Shown: positions 17,062 through 26,148 of the stretch, piece by piece
Position numbering within the stretch: the stretch's first letter is position 1
Layout of the letters: the number at the start of each line of letters is the position of its first letter
Source: an uncultured Lachnospiraceae bacterium
GTDB lineage: Bacteria > Bacillota > Clostridia > Lachnospirales > Lachnospiraceae
DNA: 64,000 nucleotides
Assembly: GCA_947167135.1 (NCBI GenBank)
Contig: CAMVGV010000004.1
Span: forward strand, 17,618-81,617
Direction of reading: 5' to 3'
Notes under the pieces: model-generated
The model's database searches: none
What the model was told of the DNA's origin: nothing
What the model saw: the letters and a program-made list of their open reading frames with translations, nothing else
Made by a program: the position numbers and the translations under genes

Positions 17062-20000
17062 ATGAAAAAAAGATCAGACGGGAAAAGGGGTTTAAAGCCC
17101 TTCATACAGATCGGGATAGTACTCGCGGCTGTCGCTGTGCTCTTTGCAGCCGTCAGAAGGAATACCATGGCTTTTATAAACGAAAACCAGGTCATGAAGT
17201 ATTCGGCCTATGCCGCAAACCATACTATTGAGAATTCCACGCTGTTCATCGGAACCTATCTCATAAATTTAAGCGGTATGACGGATCAGGTTTATGAGAA
17301 AGCACTTGACAGTGCCAGCGATTCCAATCAGACGGATATGTACTATAAGTCCGAGCTTTCAAACGGATCCTGGTTTAATGTGACTGATGCAGAGGGCCTC
17401 ACGGATATAACAGACAGCGGAGAGGTGGTTCCGGAATCGGCTCTTGCCGATCTGTACGTTCAGTACTACGTTGGAGCGGACGGCATCATCACGGACGTGA
17501 TGACAGGGGATTCCCTTAATCCCTTTGACATTCCGGATCCCTACGATCTTTCCAGGCTTCCGGAGCTTAACCCCCTGTGGCTCCAATACACCAACTCCAC
17601 GGATGTGGATGAGATAAGTGAGGATGACTACCTGAAGGCCAAAAACTCGAAGGAGAGCGGAAACCTGAGGGGTGATGTATATACCTACAGGCTTTTGACG
17701 GCATTTTTCTCAACGGATCTAAGGGATGATGAGACCGACAAGTGCGACGCCGATCTGGCAAGGCTCTTTGCCTGCTACCAGACCTTAAAGGATTCCGGAC
17801 AGGATGAGGAAGCGGAAATAATATATTCACTTATGGCAAAGGTGGATGCCACAAGAAGGGAGATCGTGATGAACAAGCTCTCTTCTGCGGATACCAATAT
17901 GCTGGATGTTCTGTATGAGCTTGCAAACGGGAAATACTATACAACCTTCGGAGATTTTTTGGATTCCGACAGTGAGGATGATGTATCGGGTGAGCCGGAC
18001 TACATCAGGGATCTGAGAGACGCGGTAAGGCACGGATTTACCGAGGATGATGAGAGTAACGGCTGGTGGAAGCCTCTGCAGCCGACCTATGATGAATTTG
18101 CGGAATATCAGGAGCCTGTGTCCGAATCCGGTGAGGACGGCGAGGAGGAGGAAGAGGACGAGAGCTTCAAGATCCCGAGACCTTCATTTGTAGCCGATAA
18201 TGCTCTTTTATCATCCATAGGGGACAGTACCGAGAAATGTCAGGAGAGCTATTCCACATATCTATCCATGGCTCTTACCGACGGTGAGCCGGTGCTGCAG
18301 CATGCGGAGTATGAGTATTCTAAGCAGGTAATAGACGAGGCATCGGCATCCGGTGCCGGCGGACCCATCAATTACCTTAGGGATGTGCTCAATATAAAGG
18401 AAAGTGTGATAAAGCATTCCGACAGCGAAAAGGATCTTCTTGACAGCTCGCTTCTCTCCCTTGCAGAGGGTAAATATGAGGGTTCAGCCACGGCGGGGGT
18501 TTCAGAGGAATACTCCTCAGCCATATCCTCGGGCGGAAGCGCCGCATCGGCCGAAAACGCACTGAACAGTCAGGCAGACGAGCTCGAAGCAAAGAGGACT
18601 GAGCTGGAATTTCTGATCGATGCCTACAAGCAGCGCGAGGTGGCATCAAAGGCGCTGAGCTATGTGGAGGGCTGCATTATCTGGACTGACGGACTGTACG
18701 GCGGGGTGCAGAATGATGAATTCTCACCAAAGGCAAACGGATCCATTGACAGTCATATGAAGTGGCTCAAAGACCTGGAGGATCAGATAAAGAATTCCGA
18801 CGACAGCCTGAAGACGAAGCTGGACGAACTAAATGATAAAAAGAATGATCTGCAGAAAAAGAGGGATTCAGCCCTTGACGATAATGATCTGGCGGGAGCA
18901 AAGGATCTGGATGCCCAGATAGCTGCCGTGGATCAGGATATCGCAGATGAAGAAGCCCGTACAGGAAAGAGCAGTGCGGATGACCTTGCAGATTCCATCT
19001 TAAATGACGCGAAGGCAGATCTTGCCAAGGATCCCAATGCTGATATTTCCGGGGCTCTCGGTGCACTCTCAGGCATGGGAAATAAGGATGCCATAAACGA
19101 ACTGAAGGGCAGAGCTGAGGCTGCAGGTGCTTCAAGCTCACAGCTTGATAAGATAGATGAAGCCGGAGATAAGGCAGGAGACGGTTCGGGAAGCGGTTCC
19201 GGCTCCGGCAGCGGCGATGGGAGCGGTTCGGGCTCGGGCAGCGGTTCGGGCTCGGGCAGCGGCTCGGGAAGCGGTTCCGGCTCGGGTAACGGCTCGGGAA
19301 GCGGTTCCGGCTCGGGCGGCGGCGCGGGAAGTGGTTCCGGCTCAGGCAGCGGCTCGGGAGACGGTTCGGGCGATGGTTCCGGAGACGGAGAAGGCAGCGG
19401 GTCGGATTCCGGCGCGGGAAGTGGCTCAGGAGCGGACAGCAGCGCAGGAGACGGCTCCGGAGACGGTTCGGGCGATGGTTCCGGAGACGGAGAAGGCAGC
19501 GGGTCGGATTCCGGTGCAGGAAGCGGCTCAGGTTCGGGAAGCGGTTCCGGAGACGGAGGAGACAGCGGCTCTGACAAGAACGGAAATTCACTGAATGAGG
19601 AAGACATACTCTCTATTCTGGACAGTATATTCGACAAGGATGTTGACAGTATGAATGATTCCGAGATCGCTGTCGCAACCTCTGCGGTATCAATGTTTGC
19701 ACGCAGCGGAAACTCGGCTGCGGAAGATCTTACCGGTACTCTTGCGGACAAGATGCGTTCGAAGAAAAATAAATATATCTATAACCAGTACACAGCTAAA
19801 ACTCCGGAGTATATAGACCTTCAGACAATCGGAAAGTGTACGGACTACAGATACTTCTATGACGACAGAAGGCGGACCGCAACCATGTCAAAGGGTGTCT
19901 TGAGCTCTGTATTTGTAGTCGGTAATGACAATCTGGTCCGTGGCAAGGACACGGAAAGCCTGAAATACAGTACTGTATCCCAGAAAGACCCGTATATTTC

Positions 20001-20130
20001 TGAGGATGATGCGACAGATCTCTTTGATGTCTACTGTGAGTATCTGGTAAAGACAAATTATGCCGTATGTCTCACAGCAACTATGGATTCAAGGGTGAAG
20101 GAAGTACTGGAAGCGCTGCAGGAAGGGTGA
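17062..20130 (+). CDS. Large N-terminally membrane-anchored protein with coiled coil and long Ser-Gly linker
   Basis: N-term [20 protein letters not shown]; coiled-coil around [36 protein letters not shown]; then long SG/SGDG repeats. Confidence 0.7.
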   Translation: MKKRSDGKRGLKPFIQIGIVLAAVAVLFAAVRRNTMAFINENQVMKYSAYAANHTIENSTLFIGTYLINLSGMTDQVYEKALDSASDSNQTDMYYKSELSNGSWFNVTDAEGLTDITDSGEVVPESALADLYVQYYVGADGIITDVMTGDSLNPFDIPDPYDLSRLPELNPLWLQYTNSTDVDEISEDDYLKAKNSKESGNLRGDVYTYRLLTAFFSTDLRDDETDKCDADLARLFACYQTLKDSGQDEEAEIIYSLMAKVDATRREIVMNKLSSADTNMLDVLYELANGKYYTTFGDFLDSDSEDDVSGEPDYIRDLRDAVRHGFTEDDESNGWWKPLQPTYDEFAEYQEPVSESGEDGEEEEEDESFKIPRPSFVADNALLSSIGDSTEKCQESYSTYLSMALTDGEPVLQHAEYEYSKQVIDEASASGAGGPINYLRDVLNIKESVIKHSDSEKDLLDSSLLSLAEGKYEGSATAGVSEEYSSAISSGGSAASAENALNSQADELEAKRTELEFLIDAYKQREVASKALSYVEGCIIWTDGLYGGVQNDEFSPKANGSIDSHMKWLKDLEDQIKNSDDSLKTKLDELNDKKNDLQKKRDSALDDNDLAGAKDLDAQIAAVDQDIADEEARTGKSSADDLADSILNDAKADLAKDPNADISGALGALSGMGNKDAINELKGRAEAAGASSSQLDKIDEAGDKAGDGSGSGSGSGSGDGSGSGSGSGSGSGSGSGSGSGSGNGSGSGSGSGGGAGSGSGSGSGSGDGSGDGSGDGEGSGSDSGAGSGSGADSSAGDGSGDGSGDGSGDGEGSGSDSGAGSGSGSGSGSGDGGDSGSDKNGNSLNEEDILSILDSIFDKDVDSMNDSEIAVATSAVSMFARSGNSAAEDLTGTLADKMRSKKNKYIYNQYTAKTPEYIDLQTIGKCTDYRYFYDDRRRTATMSKGVLSSVFVVGNDNLVRGKDTESLKYSTVSQKDPYISEDDATDLFDVYCEYLVKTNYAVCLTATMDSRVKEVLEALQEG
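19180..19575 (+). repeat. Ser-Gly-encoding tandem repeat region
   Basis: Dense [11 protein letters not shown] coding with a longer duplication at about 102-bp offset (copies starting at 19371 and 19473). Confidence 0.85.
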
Positions 20131-20134
20131 AGCT

Positions 20135-20722
20135 ATGGCGGATTATCCTATAATTTCTGATGTAAGTGCATACATTGTAAGGACACTCCGGGAGAAGATG
20201 TGCCCGGAACCCATTCCTTCTCCAAATAATATTGAGATAAGTTCCCCACTCTCACAGGACGTGGACTATATAGTAGGCCTGTATCTCTATGACATAGTAG
20301 AGGATGTGCAGGTCACAACTCCCCGCCTCCAGCAAAGAGGCAGAGCGGAGCTCAGTAAGCCGCCCAGACCATATGCTCTATATTATATGGTTTTTATCAA
20401 CGGTTCCTCCCAGATGGGACTAAAGGCACCGGATATACAGAAGATCATCGGACGTGTGGCACAGATCGTAAACGATAATAATTCCGTGCGCCCGGACGAG
20501 CTTCAATCCTGGCTCACGACCCAGGAACCTCCGATAACACTGTCTCAGGCGAAGATAAGTCTGGAGGAAAAGGTAAGGGTGTGGCAGGCTATCAACAAGC
20601 CATATCAGATAAGCCTGTTCTATAAGGCGGCACCTGTTTACCTGTCAAGCGGCGAGATCATTGAAACGCCGAGAGTCGTGGATGCAAGCTTCGGCCTGAG
20701 TATCACAGGCGAAGACCAGTAG
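20135..20722 (+). CDS. CIS cap/tail-terminator-like protein (DUF4255 / Pvc16-like)
   Basis: DVSAYIVRTLREKM...ISSPLSQDVDYIVGLYLYDIVEDV...PPRPYALYYMVFI pattern. Confidence 0.8.
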   Translation: MADYPIISDVSAYIVRTLREKMCPEPIPSPNNIEISSPLSQDVDYIVGLYLYDIVEDVQVTTPRLQQRGRAELSKPPRPYALYYMVFINGSSQMGLKAPDIQKIIGRVAQIVNDNNSVRPDELQSWLTTQEPPITLSQAKISLEEKVRVWQAINKPYQISLFYKAAPVYLSSGEIIETPRVVDASFGLSITGEDQ

Positions 20723-20761
20723 TAGGTTTTAAAAACGTTTAATGAAAGGAGGAGAAAAATC

Positions 20762-21502
20762 GTGGCAGCTTCTGTTATTAGTGCAAGACTGGATCTTATG
20801 GTCAGGCTTATGGATACGACGACGGGAGCTATTGTAGACGAAAAAAATGTTTTATTTATGAGAAACGGCCTGGCCGTGAGACCGGAGTCAAAAGGAACGG
20901 GGGTCTTTATATTCATCAATACAGGCAGGGAAGATTTTCTTATGCGTTTGGAAGTATATGGATATGAGCCCTATGAGCAGGAGGTTCTCTACGGGGAACT
21001 GGATGAAAGACTGCCGGTTTTGAACATATTCCTGATGCCATCTGAGAGTGTGTTTAAGGGTGAAGGCTTACTTAGTTTCTCAGGTACTCTTCCTTTTCTT
21101 AAAAAGATCGAAGCAGTGGACTTAAGAAAGCCTGTCTGCATCTTTAATGAGTATGATGCGAAGAAAGGTATCGTAAAGGTATTCAGAACGGGAGCGGGCA
21201 AGGTGGAAATGGAAGATATTTACTACGGTCTATTGTCTTCGGACAAACAAAGCTATGAAAAGATAGAGGTCATTGATAACGTTACACCTCAATCTGTCAG
21301 GCTGAAGGAAACCTTAAAGGGAGAGTTCACTTCAAATTCACCTGTAATGCGCGTGGTCTTCGGAACCGTGACAAAGGATGGGGATTACCTTCTCCGGGTC
21401 AGGGATGACGGAGCGGATATCAGGTATCTCGTGCGCTATGAGGTAAATGACGAGGTGAGATTTCAGACGGTGGATTTCAGAAATATGGAGGCTTTATCTT
21501 GA
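20762..21502 (+). CDS. CIS-associated hypothetical protein (246 aa; GTG start)
   Basis: Between the cap-like and PAAR-like genes; overlaps the next start codon (TTGA). No confident family. Confidence 0.6.
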   Translation: MAASVISARLDLMVRLMDTTTGAIVDEKNVLFMRNGLAVRPESKGTGVFIFINTGREDFLMRLEVYGYEPYEQEVLYGELDERLPVLNIFLMPSESVFKGEGLLSFSGTLPFLKKIEAVDLRKPVCIFNEYDAKKGIVKVFRTGAGKVEMEDIYYGLLSSDKQSYEKIEVIDNVTPQSVRLKETLKGEFTSNSPVMRVVFGTVTKDGDYLLRVRDDGADIRYLVRYEVNDEVRFQTVDFRNMEALS

Positions 21503-21888
21503 GTCAGTTAACAGCAATGAGTGCGAATCTGCTTTGTACATTCGGAACCGCACCGGCACCGATAAAGGTGACATCACAGACAGTGGTGCTCACGGAGGGA
21601 AAGCCGGCGGCAACCATTCAGGACTGTGCCCCCATGACAAATGTGGGTCCCTTCGGCATGTGTACATCACTTGCCAACCCCGCTGTGGCATCGGCTACGG
21701 CAGCCGCGCTGGGAGTTCTGACTCCCCAGCCCTGCACCCCCGTTCCGGCAGGAACGTGGATACCTACGAAGCCAACCATCATTATAGGGGGAAAGCCCTG
21801 TCTTACACAGGATTGCAAGCTTATGTGCTCATATGCAGGCTCCATTAGCATCACCATGCCGGGACAGATGAAAGTGACGGCAAGTTGA
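21499..21888 (+). CDS. DUF4280 PAAR-like spike-tip protein
   Basis: Cys/Gly-rich 129 aa: CTFGTAPAPIKV..., CAPMTNVGPFGMCTSLANPAVASATAAALGVLTPQPCTPVPAGTW..., typical DUF4280. Confidence 0.85.
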   Translation: MSQLTAMSANLLCTFGTAPAPIKVTSQTVVLTEGKPAATIQDCAPMTNVGPFGMCTSLANPAVASATAAALGVLTPQPCTPVPAGTWIPTKPTIIIGGKPCLTQDCKLMCSYAGSISITMPGQMKVTAS

Positions 21889-21932
21889 ACGACAGAGTCG
21901 TTCGTTATTAAAAAGAAAGGAAAGATATTAAG

Positions 21933-23630
21933 ATGGCAGAATATTTTTCACCCGGAGTATATGTGGAGGAATATGATAATTCCCCGCGTAGTATAGAGGG
22001 AGTAGGAACGAGTACAGCCGGCTTTGTGGGCATGGCTGAAAAGGGACCCATCGAGGGTGCACCGCAGCTCGTTACCAGTTTCAAGTCCTTCACACAGCAG
22101 TTTGGAGGATTCTTAAGTGAATTTGCTTACGGTGAGTACAGGTTCCTCGCCAACAGCGTAGAACAGTTCTTTGCTAACGGCGGCACAAGATGCTACGTAA
22201 TGCGTGTTGCCCCTAAGGATGCTGTGGCTGCAAAGAGCAGTCAGGGAATCCTGAAGATAGAAGCAAAGAATCCCGGAACCTGGGGAAACAAGATACAGGT
22301 TACTTTAAATACTGTAAAAAAGCATAAGCTTCAGCTTATTGCCGAGACGGATACGGGCTATAAGGCAAAGAGTCTGGATGGCTTCAGGGAAGGTGATATT
22401 GTTGAATTCGAGGGAACCTATACCAGGATCAAGACCATCTTTGACAATATCGTTACCTTCGAGGATGAGCTTCCCGCCAATGTGGTGGACGACGCAATAA
22501 TCCCCAAGGCACTGCTTTATCTCGTTACGGTTGATTTAGGAGTACGTTTCGGTGACGAGGCCGAGAATTATCAGGAGCTCAGCTTCAATACCGACAACCC
22601 CAGATATATCGGAACACGTCTTGCAGGAAGCGAGCTTATAAAGGTTGAAGTCGAACAGCTGAAGGAAGCACAGAACCCCGTTGAGGCCATTCTCGGTGAC
22701 GAGATGGAGAGCGGAGCCTTCTTCCTGGATGGAGGAAGCGACGGTTCGGTATCCAAGGTTAATGCAGCAACATTTATCGGTGAGGACAACGGCCCCGGCA
22801 AGAGAAGCGGAATACAGTCCTTTATAGAGAATAATGTTGTCAGCATGATGGCAGTTCCCGGCGTCACCATGCCCGAAGTGATAGTTGCCCTTGTGGGACA
22901 CTGTGAGAATCTTCACAGCCGCTTCGCGGTTCTGGATATGCCCGGAGATCTCTATAAGACCGCAGACCTCATTGAATACCGCAATATGATCGACTCGACC
23001 TATGCGGCAATGTACCATCCCTGGATACAGGTATTTGACCGCTCTTCCAACAAGGCGGATTTCATTCCTCCTTCAGGAGCTGTTATGGGTGTATTCTCCC
23101 GTACCGACATTAACAGGGGTGTTCACAAGGCACCTGCAAACGAGATCGTATTCTGTACCGGTCTCAAGACAAACTATACCAAGGGTGAGCAGGATATCCT
23201 GAACCCGGAGGGAATAAACCTTATCAGGGCCCTTCCCGGACAGGGGATCCGTATCTGGGGTGCACGTACAGCCTCCAGCAACAGCTCCTTCAAGTATGTC
23301 AACGTACGAAGGCTCTTCATTTATGTTGAGGAAAGCATCAAAGCCAATACCAACTGGGTTGTATTCGAGCCTAATGACAACACACTCTGGCAGAGAGTGG
23401 AGATCACTATTTCCGGTTTCCTGGATGGTCTGTGGAGAAACGGAATGCTGGCTGGTGATTCACCGGCAACAAGTTACTTCGTGGAGATCGGACCTTCGAC
23501 AATGACAAGGGACGATATCATGAACGGCAGACTGATCTGTAACATAGGAATTGCTCCTTCCAGACCCGCTGAGTTTGTAATCTTCCGCATCACACAGTTC
23601 ACAGCGGAAGCAGGCGGCGGAGAGGGCTGA
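21933..23630 (+). CDS. Contractile tail sheath protein
   Basis: N-term YFSPGVYVEEYDNSPRSIEGVGTSTAGFVGMAEKGP and C-term WVVFEPNDNTLWQRVEITISGFLDGLWRNGML are phage_sheath signatures. Confidence 0.95.
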   Translation: MAEYFSPGVYVEEYDNSPRSIEGVGTSTAGFVGMAEKGPIEGAPQLVTSFKSFTQQFGGFLSEFAYGEYRFLANSVEQFFANGGTRCYVMRVAPKDAVAAKSSQGILKIEAKNPGTWGNKIQVTLNTVKKHKLQLIAETDTGYKAKSLDGFREGDIVEFEGTYTRIKTIFDNIVTFEDELPANVVDDAIIPKALLYLVTVDLGVRFGDEAENYQELSFNTDNPRYIGTRLAGSELIKVEVEQLKEAQNPVEAILGDEMESGAFFLDGGSDGSVSKVNAATFIGEDNGPGKRSGIQSFIENNVVSMMAVPGVTMPEVIVALVGHCENLHSRFAVLDMPGDLYKTADLIEYRNMIDSTYAAMYHPWIQVFDRSSNKADFIPPSGAVMGVFSRTDINRGVHKAPANEIVFCTGLKTNYTKGEQDILNPEGINLIRALPGQGIRIWGARTASSNSSFKYVNVRRLFIYVEESIKANTNWVVFEPNDNTLWQRVEITISGFLDGLWRNGMLAGDSPATSYFVEIGPSTMTRDDIMNGRLICNIGIAPSRPAEFVIFRITQFTAEAGGGEG

Positions 23631-23660
23631 TATTAAACTAAAGAAAGGAAATAGATAACT

Positions 23661-24161
23661 ATGGCAGCGAATACTTATGATAACGGTAAAGGATCTTTTT
23701 ATCCGTTGACAAAAATGAATTTCCTGGTCACTGTTTCCCAGATCGCCGGGACAGCTGCTTTCAGCGAAGTGACAGGAGTGGAAAGTTCGGTGGATGTAAT
23801 AGAATTCAGGCAGGGTAATTCAGGTTCCCTTGCTCCCGTGAAGATCCCCGGACTGGTTAAGCATGGAAATGTTACCCTTCGTATGGGTTACATCCTTGAG
23901 AGTGCTTTTAAGACATGGATACAGGAGTGTGTTTCCGAGACAAGGGGACAGCTGCCGAGATATGATGTAACGATAGAGCTTATCGATATCAATCCCGGTG
24001 CTCCCACACAGACGGTGACATCACCTACGGGTACCAGAACCTGGACTCTTACCAATGCATGGGTAGCAAAATACAATGCTCCCGACCTCGATGCAAAGAA
24101 CTCCGACGTTGCGATTGAAAGCGTGGAGCTCGCATATGAGGAACTGGTAATTCCGAACTAA
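23661..24161 (+). CDS. CIS inner tube protein (T4 gp19-like)
   Basis: 166 aa; NFLVTVSQIAGTAAFSEVTGVESSVDVIEFRQGNSGSLAPVKIPGLVKHGNVTLRMGY. Confidence 0.93.
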   Translation: MAANTYDNGKGSFYPLTKMNFLVTVSQIAGTAAFSEVTGVESSVDVIEFRQGNSGSLAPVKIPGLVKHGNVTLRMGYILESAFKTWIQECVSETRGQLPRYDVTIELIDINPGAPTQTVTSPTGTRTWTLTNAWVAKYNAPDLDAKNSDVAIESVELAYEELVIPN

Positions 24162-24184
24162 AATCAAGATTTTGTATGTTTTTC

Positions 24185-24212
24185 GGATGCATAAGCTTTA
24201 GCTTATGCATCC
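24185..24212 (+). promoter_or_regulatory. Perfect 12-bp-stem hairpin after the tube gene
   Basis: GGATGCATAAGC-TTTA-GCTTATGCATCC, no following T-tract. Confidence 0.8.
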
Positions 24213-24265
24213 CCTAAAGCAGACAAGATCATCATAGCAGAAACAGCTTTATCGGAGGAGAGAAT

Positions 24266-24628
24266 ATGGAAACGATCTATGAATTCACTTTACCGAAGGG
24301 ATATATGGATTCGACGGGAGAGCTTCACAGGAGAGGAAAAATGAGGCTCGCCACGGCAGGTGACGAGATCTACGCCACCAGGGATCCGAGAGTTTTGCAG
24401 AATCCCTCATATCTTACAATTGTTATATTGAGCCGTGTGATAACCGAGCTGGAAGGTGTGGACAGCATAACGGCGACTCTTGTGGAGAAGCTTTTTACTG
24501 CTGATCTTGCATTTCTCCAGGATATGTACCAGAGGATAAACGATATAGAGCCCCCCACCCTTACGGCGGTGTGTCCGGACTGCGGCAAAAGCTTTGAGGT
24601 ACCCCTAAATTTTACCGGGGAGGGATGA
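24266..24628 (+). CDS. CIS/phage tail assembly-like small protein with CxxC motif
   Basis: 120 aa ending PPTLTAVCPDCGKSFEVPLNF; position after tube. Confidence 0.65.
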   Translation: METIYEFTLPKGYMDSTGELHRRGKMRLATAGDEIYATRDPRVLQNPSYLTIVILSRVITELEGVDSITATLVEKLFTADLAFLQDMYQRINDIEPPTLTAVCPDCGKSFEVPLNFTGEG

Positions 24629-24837
24629 GGCTTTACCCCGAGGATGAGCTTTATAAGGAGATGTCCTTTATTTCCTACTATTTTCACTGGAGTGAGGATG
24701 ATGTCCTGAAGCTTGAACACAGGCAGCGGAGGAAATGGTGCAGTGAGATATCCACCATAAATGCGAGCCTCAATCCCTCGAAAGAAAAGAAGGAAAAGAG
24801 CATTTTGGATATGAAGCCCGTGAGCTTCAATATGTAG
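24625..24837 (+). CDS. DUF6760-like small CIS protein
   Basis: 70 aa: YPEDELYKEMSFISYYFHWSEDDVLKLEHRQRRKWCSEI; ATGA overlap with upstream gene. Confidence 0.7.
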   Translation: MRLYPEDELYKEMSFISYYFHWSEDDVLKLEHRQRRKWCSEISTINASLNPSKEKKEKSILDMKPVSFNM

Positions 24838-24867
24838 CAGTAAGCAGCACGGGAGCACGGAGAGAAA

Positions 24868-26148
24868 ATGTCAGGCGGAAATTACGACAGATCAAAAAAG
24901 AATGCCATATTGAACCCTGCGGTAAGCTATGCCTTTGCACTTCAGGTGGAGGCCGCATTTATGCTGCCCTGCCGTTCCGTCAGGGTCTTTACCAAGGAAA
25001 ACGAATTCGACTACTATCAGGAGGGGGGACTTAATGACTACGTTCACCTTTTAAGAAAGCCCATTTCAAAGCCCTTTACCTTCCAGGTGGAGCGCTATGT
25101 GGGAGTATCAGGAAGCGCCGACTTTAATATGGGATTCCTGGATCCGCTGACTCTGGGAACGGATCTTATACTTCCCCTTGTTCTCTATGTAAACAGAAGC
25201 CCTGCTCCCGGATGGGCAGACAATATCAGCTTTACCAACTGTGCCAGAGCCTATATCTTTACAGGCTGCACAGTGACCGCAAAGGAATACGGAGAGCTGA
25301 ACGCCGAGCAGAGTAAGCTTCTTACCGAGACCACAACGATCGCATACAGAGAGCTCTTTACGATCAACCAGATAAGCCCTGCCTGGGAAAAGGGCGATTC
25401 CTGGTCATTGACTTCAGCGAAGGAATATCTGGGCAGCGGCGGTTCCAAGGGCGATAACCGTTCAAAAAATGACAGTAAGGATACCCGTGAGAAAGCGGCC
25501 AGCAAGTGGACCCTTCAAAAAGATGATCCATATACGGGCAGCGGAACCTCACATGAGAAAAACCGCAGCGTAAATCTTTCAAAGAAAGATATGCAGAAAA
25601 AGAGTAAGAATGACAGGGCGGCTCTCTGGACTCTTAAAAATGGTGATCCATATACCGGAAGCGGGACGTCCCACAAAACGAACTATTCAAAAAATGACAG
25701 TAAGGAGACCCGTGAGAAAGCGGCCAGCAAGTGGACCCTTCAAGAAGGTGATCCATATACGGGCAGCGGAACCTCACATTGGAAAAACCGCAGCAAAAAT
25801 CTTTCAAAGAAAGATATGCAGAAAGAGAGTAAGAATGACAGGGCGGCTCTCTGGACTCTTAAAAAGGGTGATCCATATACCGGAAGCGGGACGTCCCACA
25901 AAACGAACTATTCAAAAAATGACAGTAAGGAAACCCGTGAGGAAGCGGCCAGCAAGTGGGAATATGTGGATCCCCCTTATACCGGCGGAGGTACCCCTCA
26001 TGACGGCAACCGCTCAAAGAATGACAGCAAGGAAGACCGTGAGAAGGCAGCCAGTATCTACCCTCCGAAGAGGCGGGCACTGATGGCGGATATACTTGTC
26101 GAATCAGACGGGAAAGCGATAAATGCTGAAGATACGCTCACCAATTGA
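24868..26148 (+). CDS. Tube-initiator-like gp19-family protein with repetitive C-terminal extension
   Basis: N-terminal ~170 aa tube-like (FTFQVERYVGVSGSADFNMGFLDPLTLGTDLILPLVLYV...YIFTGCTVTAKEYGELNAEQSKLLTETTTIAYRELFTI); C-terminal DPYTGSGTSH repeats. Confidence 0.75.
   Translation: MSGGNYDRSKKNAILNPAVSYAFALQVEAAFMLPCRSVRVFTKENEFDYYQEGGLNDYVHLLRKPISKPFTFQVERYVGVSGSADFNMGFLDPLTLGTDLILPLVLYVNRSPAPGWADNISFTNCARAYIFTGCTVTAKEYGELNAEQSKLLTETTTIAYRELFTINQISPAWEKGDSWSLTSAKEYLGSGGSKGDNRSKNDSKDTREKAASKWTLQKDDPYTGSGTSHEKNRSVNLSKKDMQKKSKNDRAALWTLKNGDPYTGSGTSHKTNYSKNDSKETREKAASKWTLQEGDPYTGSGTSHWKNRSKNLSKKDMQKESKNDRAALWTLKKGDPYTGSGTSHKTNYSKNDSKETREEAASKWEYVDPPYTGGGTPHDGNRSKNDSKEDREKAASIYPPKRRALMADILVESDGKAINAEDTLTN
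25425..26075 (+). repeat. In-frame repeats with 225-bp higher-order period
   Basis: Alternating 41-aa and 34-aa units each containing (S/L)xWTLxxxDPYTGSGTSH; identical GATCCATATACCGGAAGCGGG at 25645 and 25870 (225-bp offset). Confidence 0.85.

Noticed and set aside
18933-19751. 272-aa minus-strand Pro/Glu-rich ORF (and 18767..19591)
   Set aside because: Antisense shadow of the Ser-Gly repeat of the 17062 gene; low-complexity composition explained by the opposite strand.
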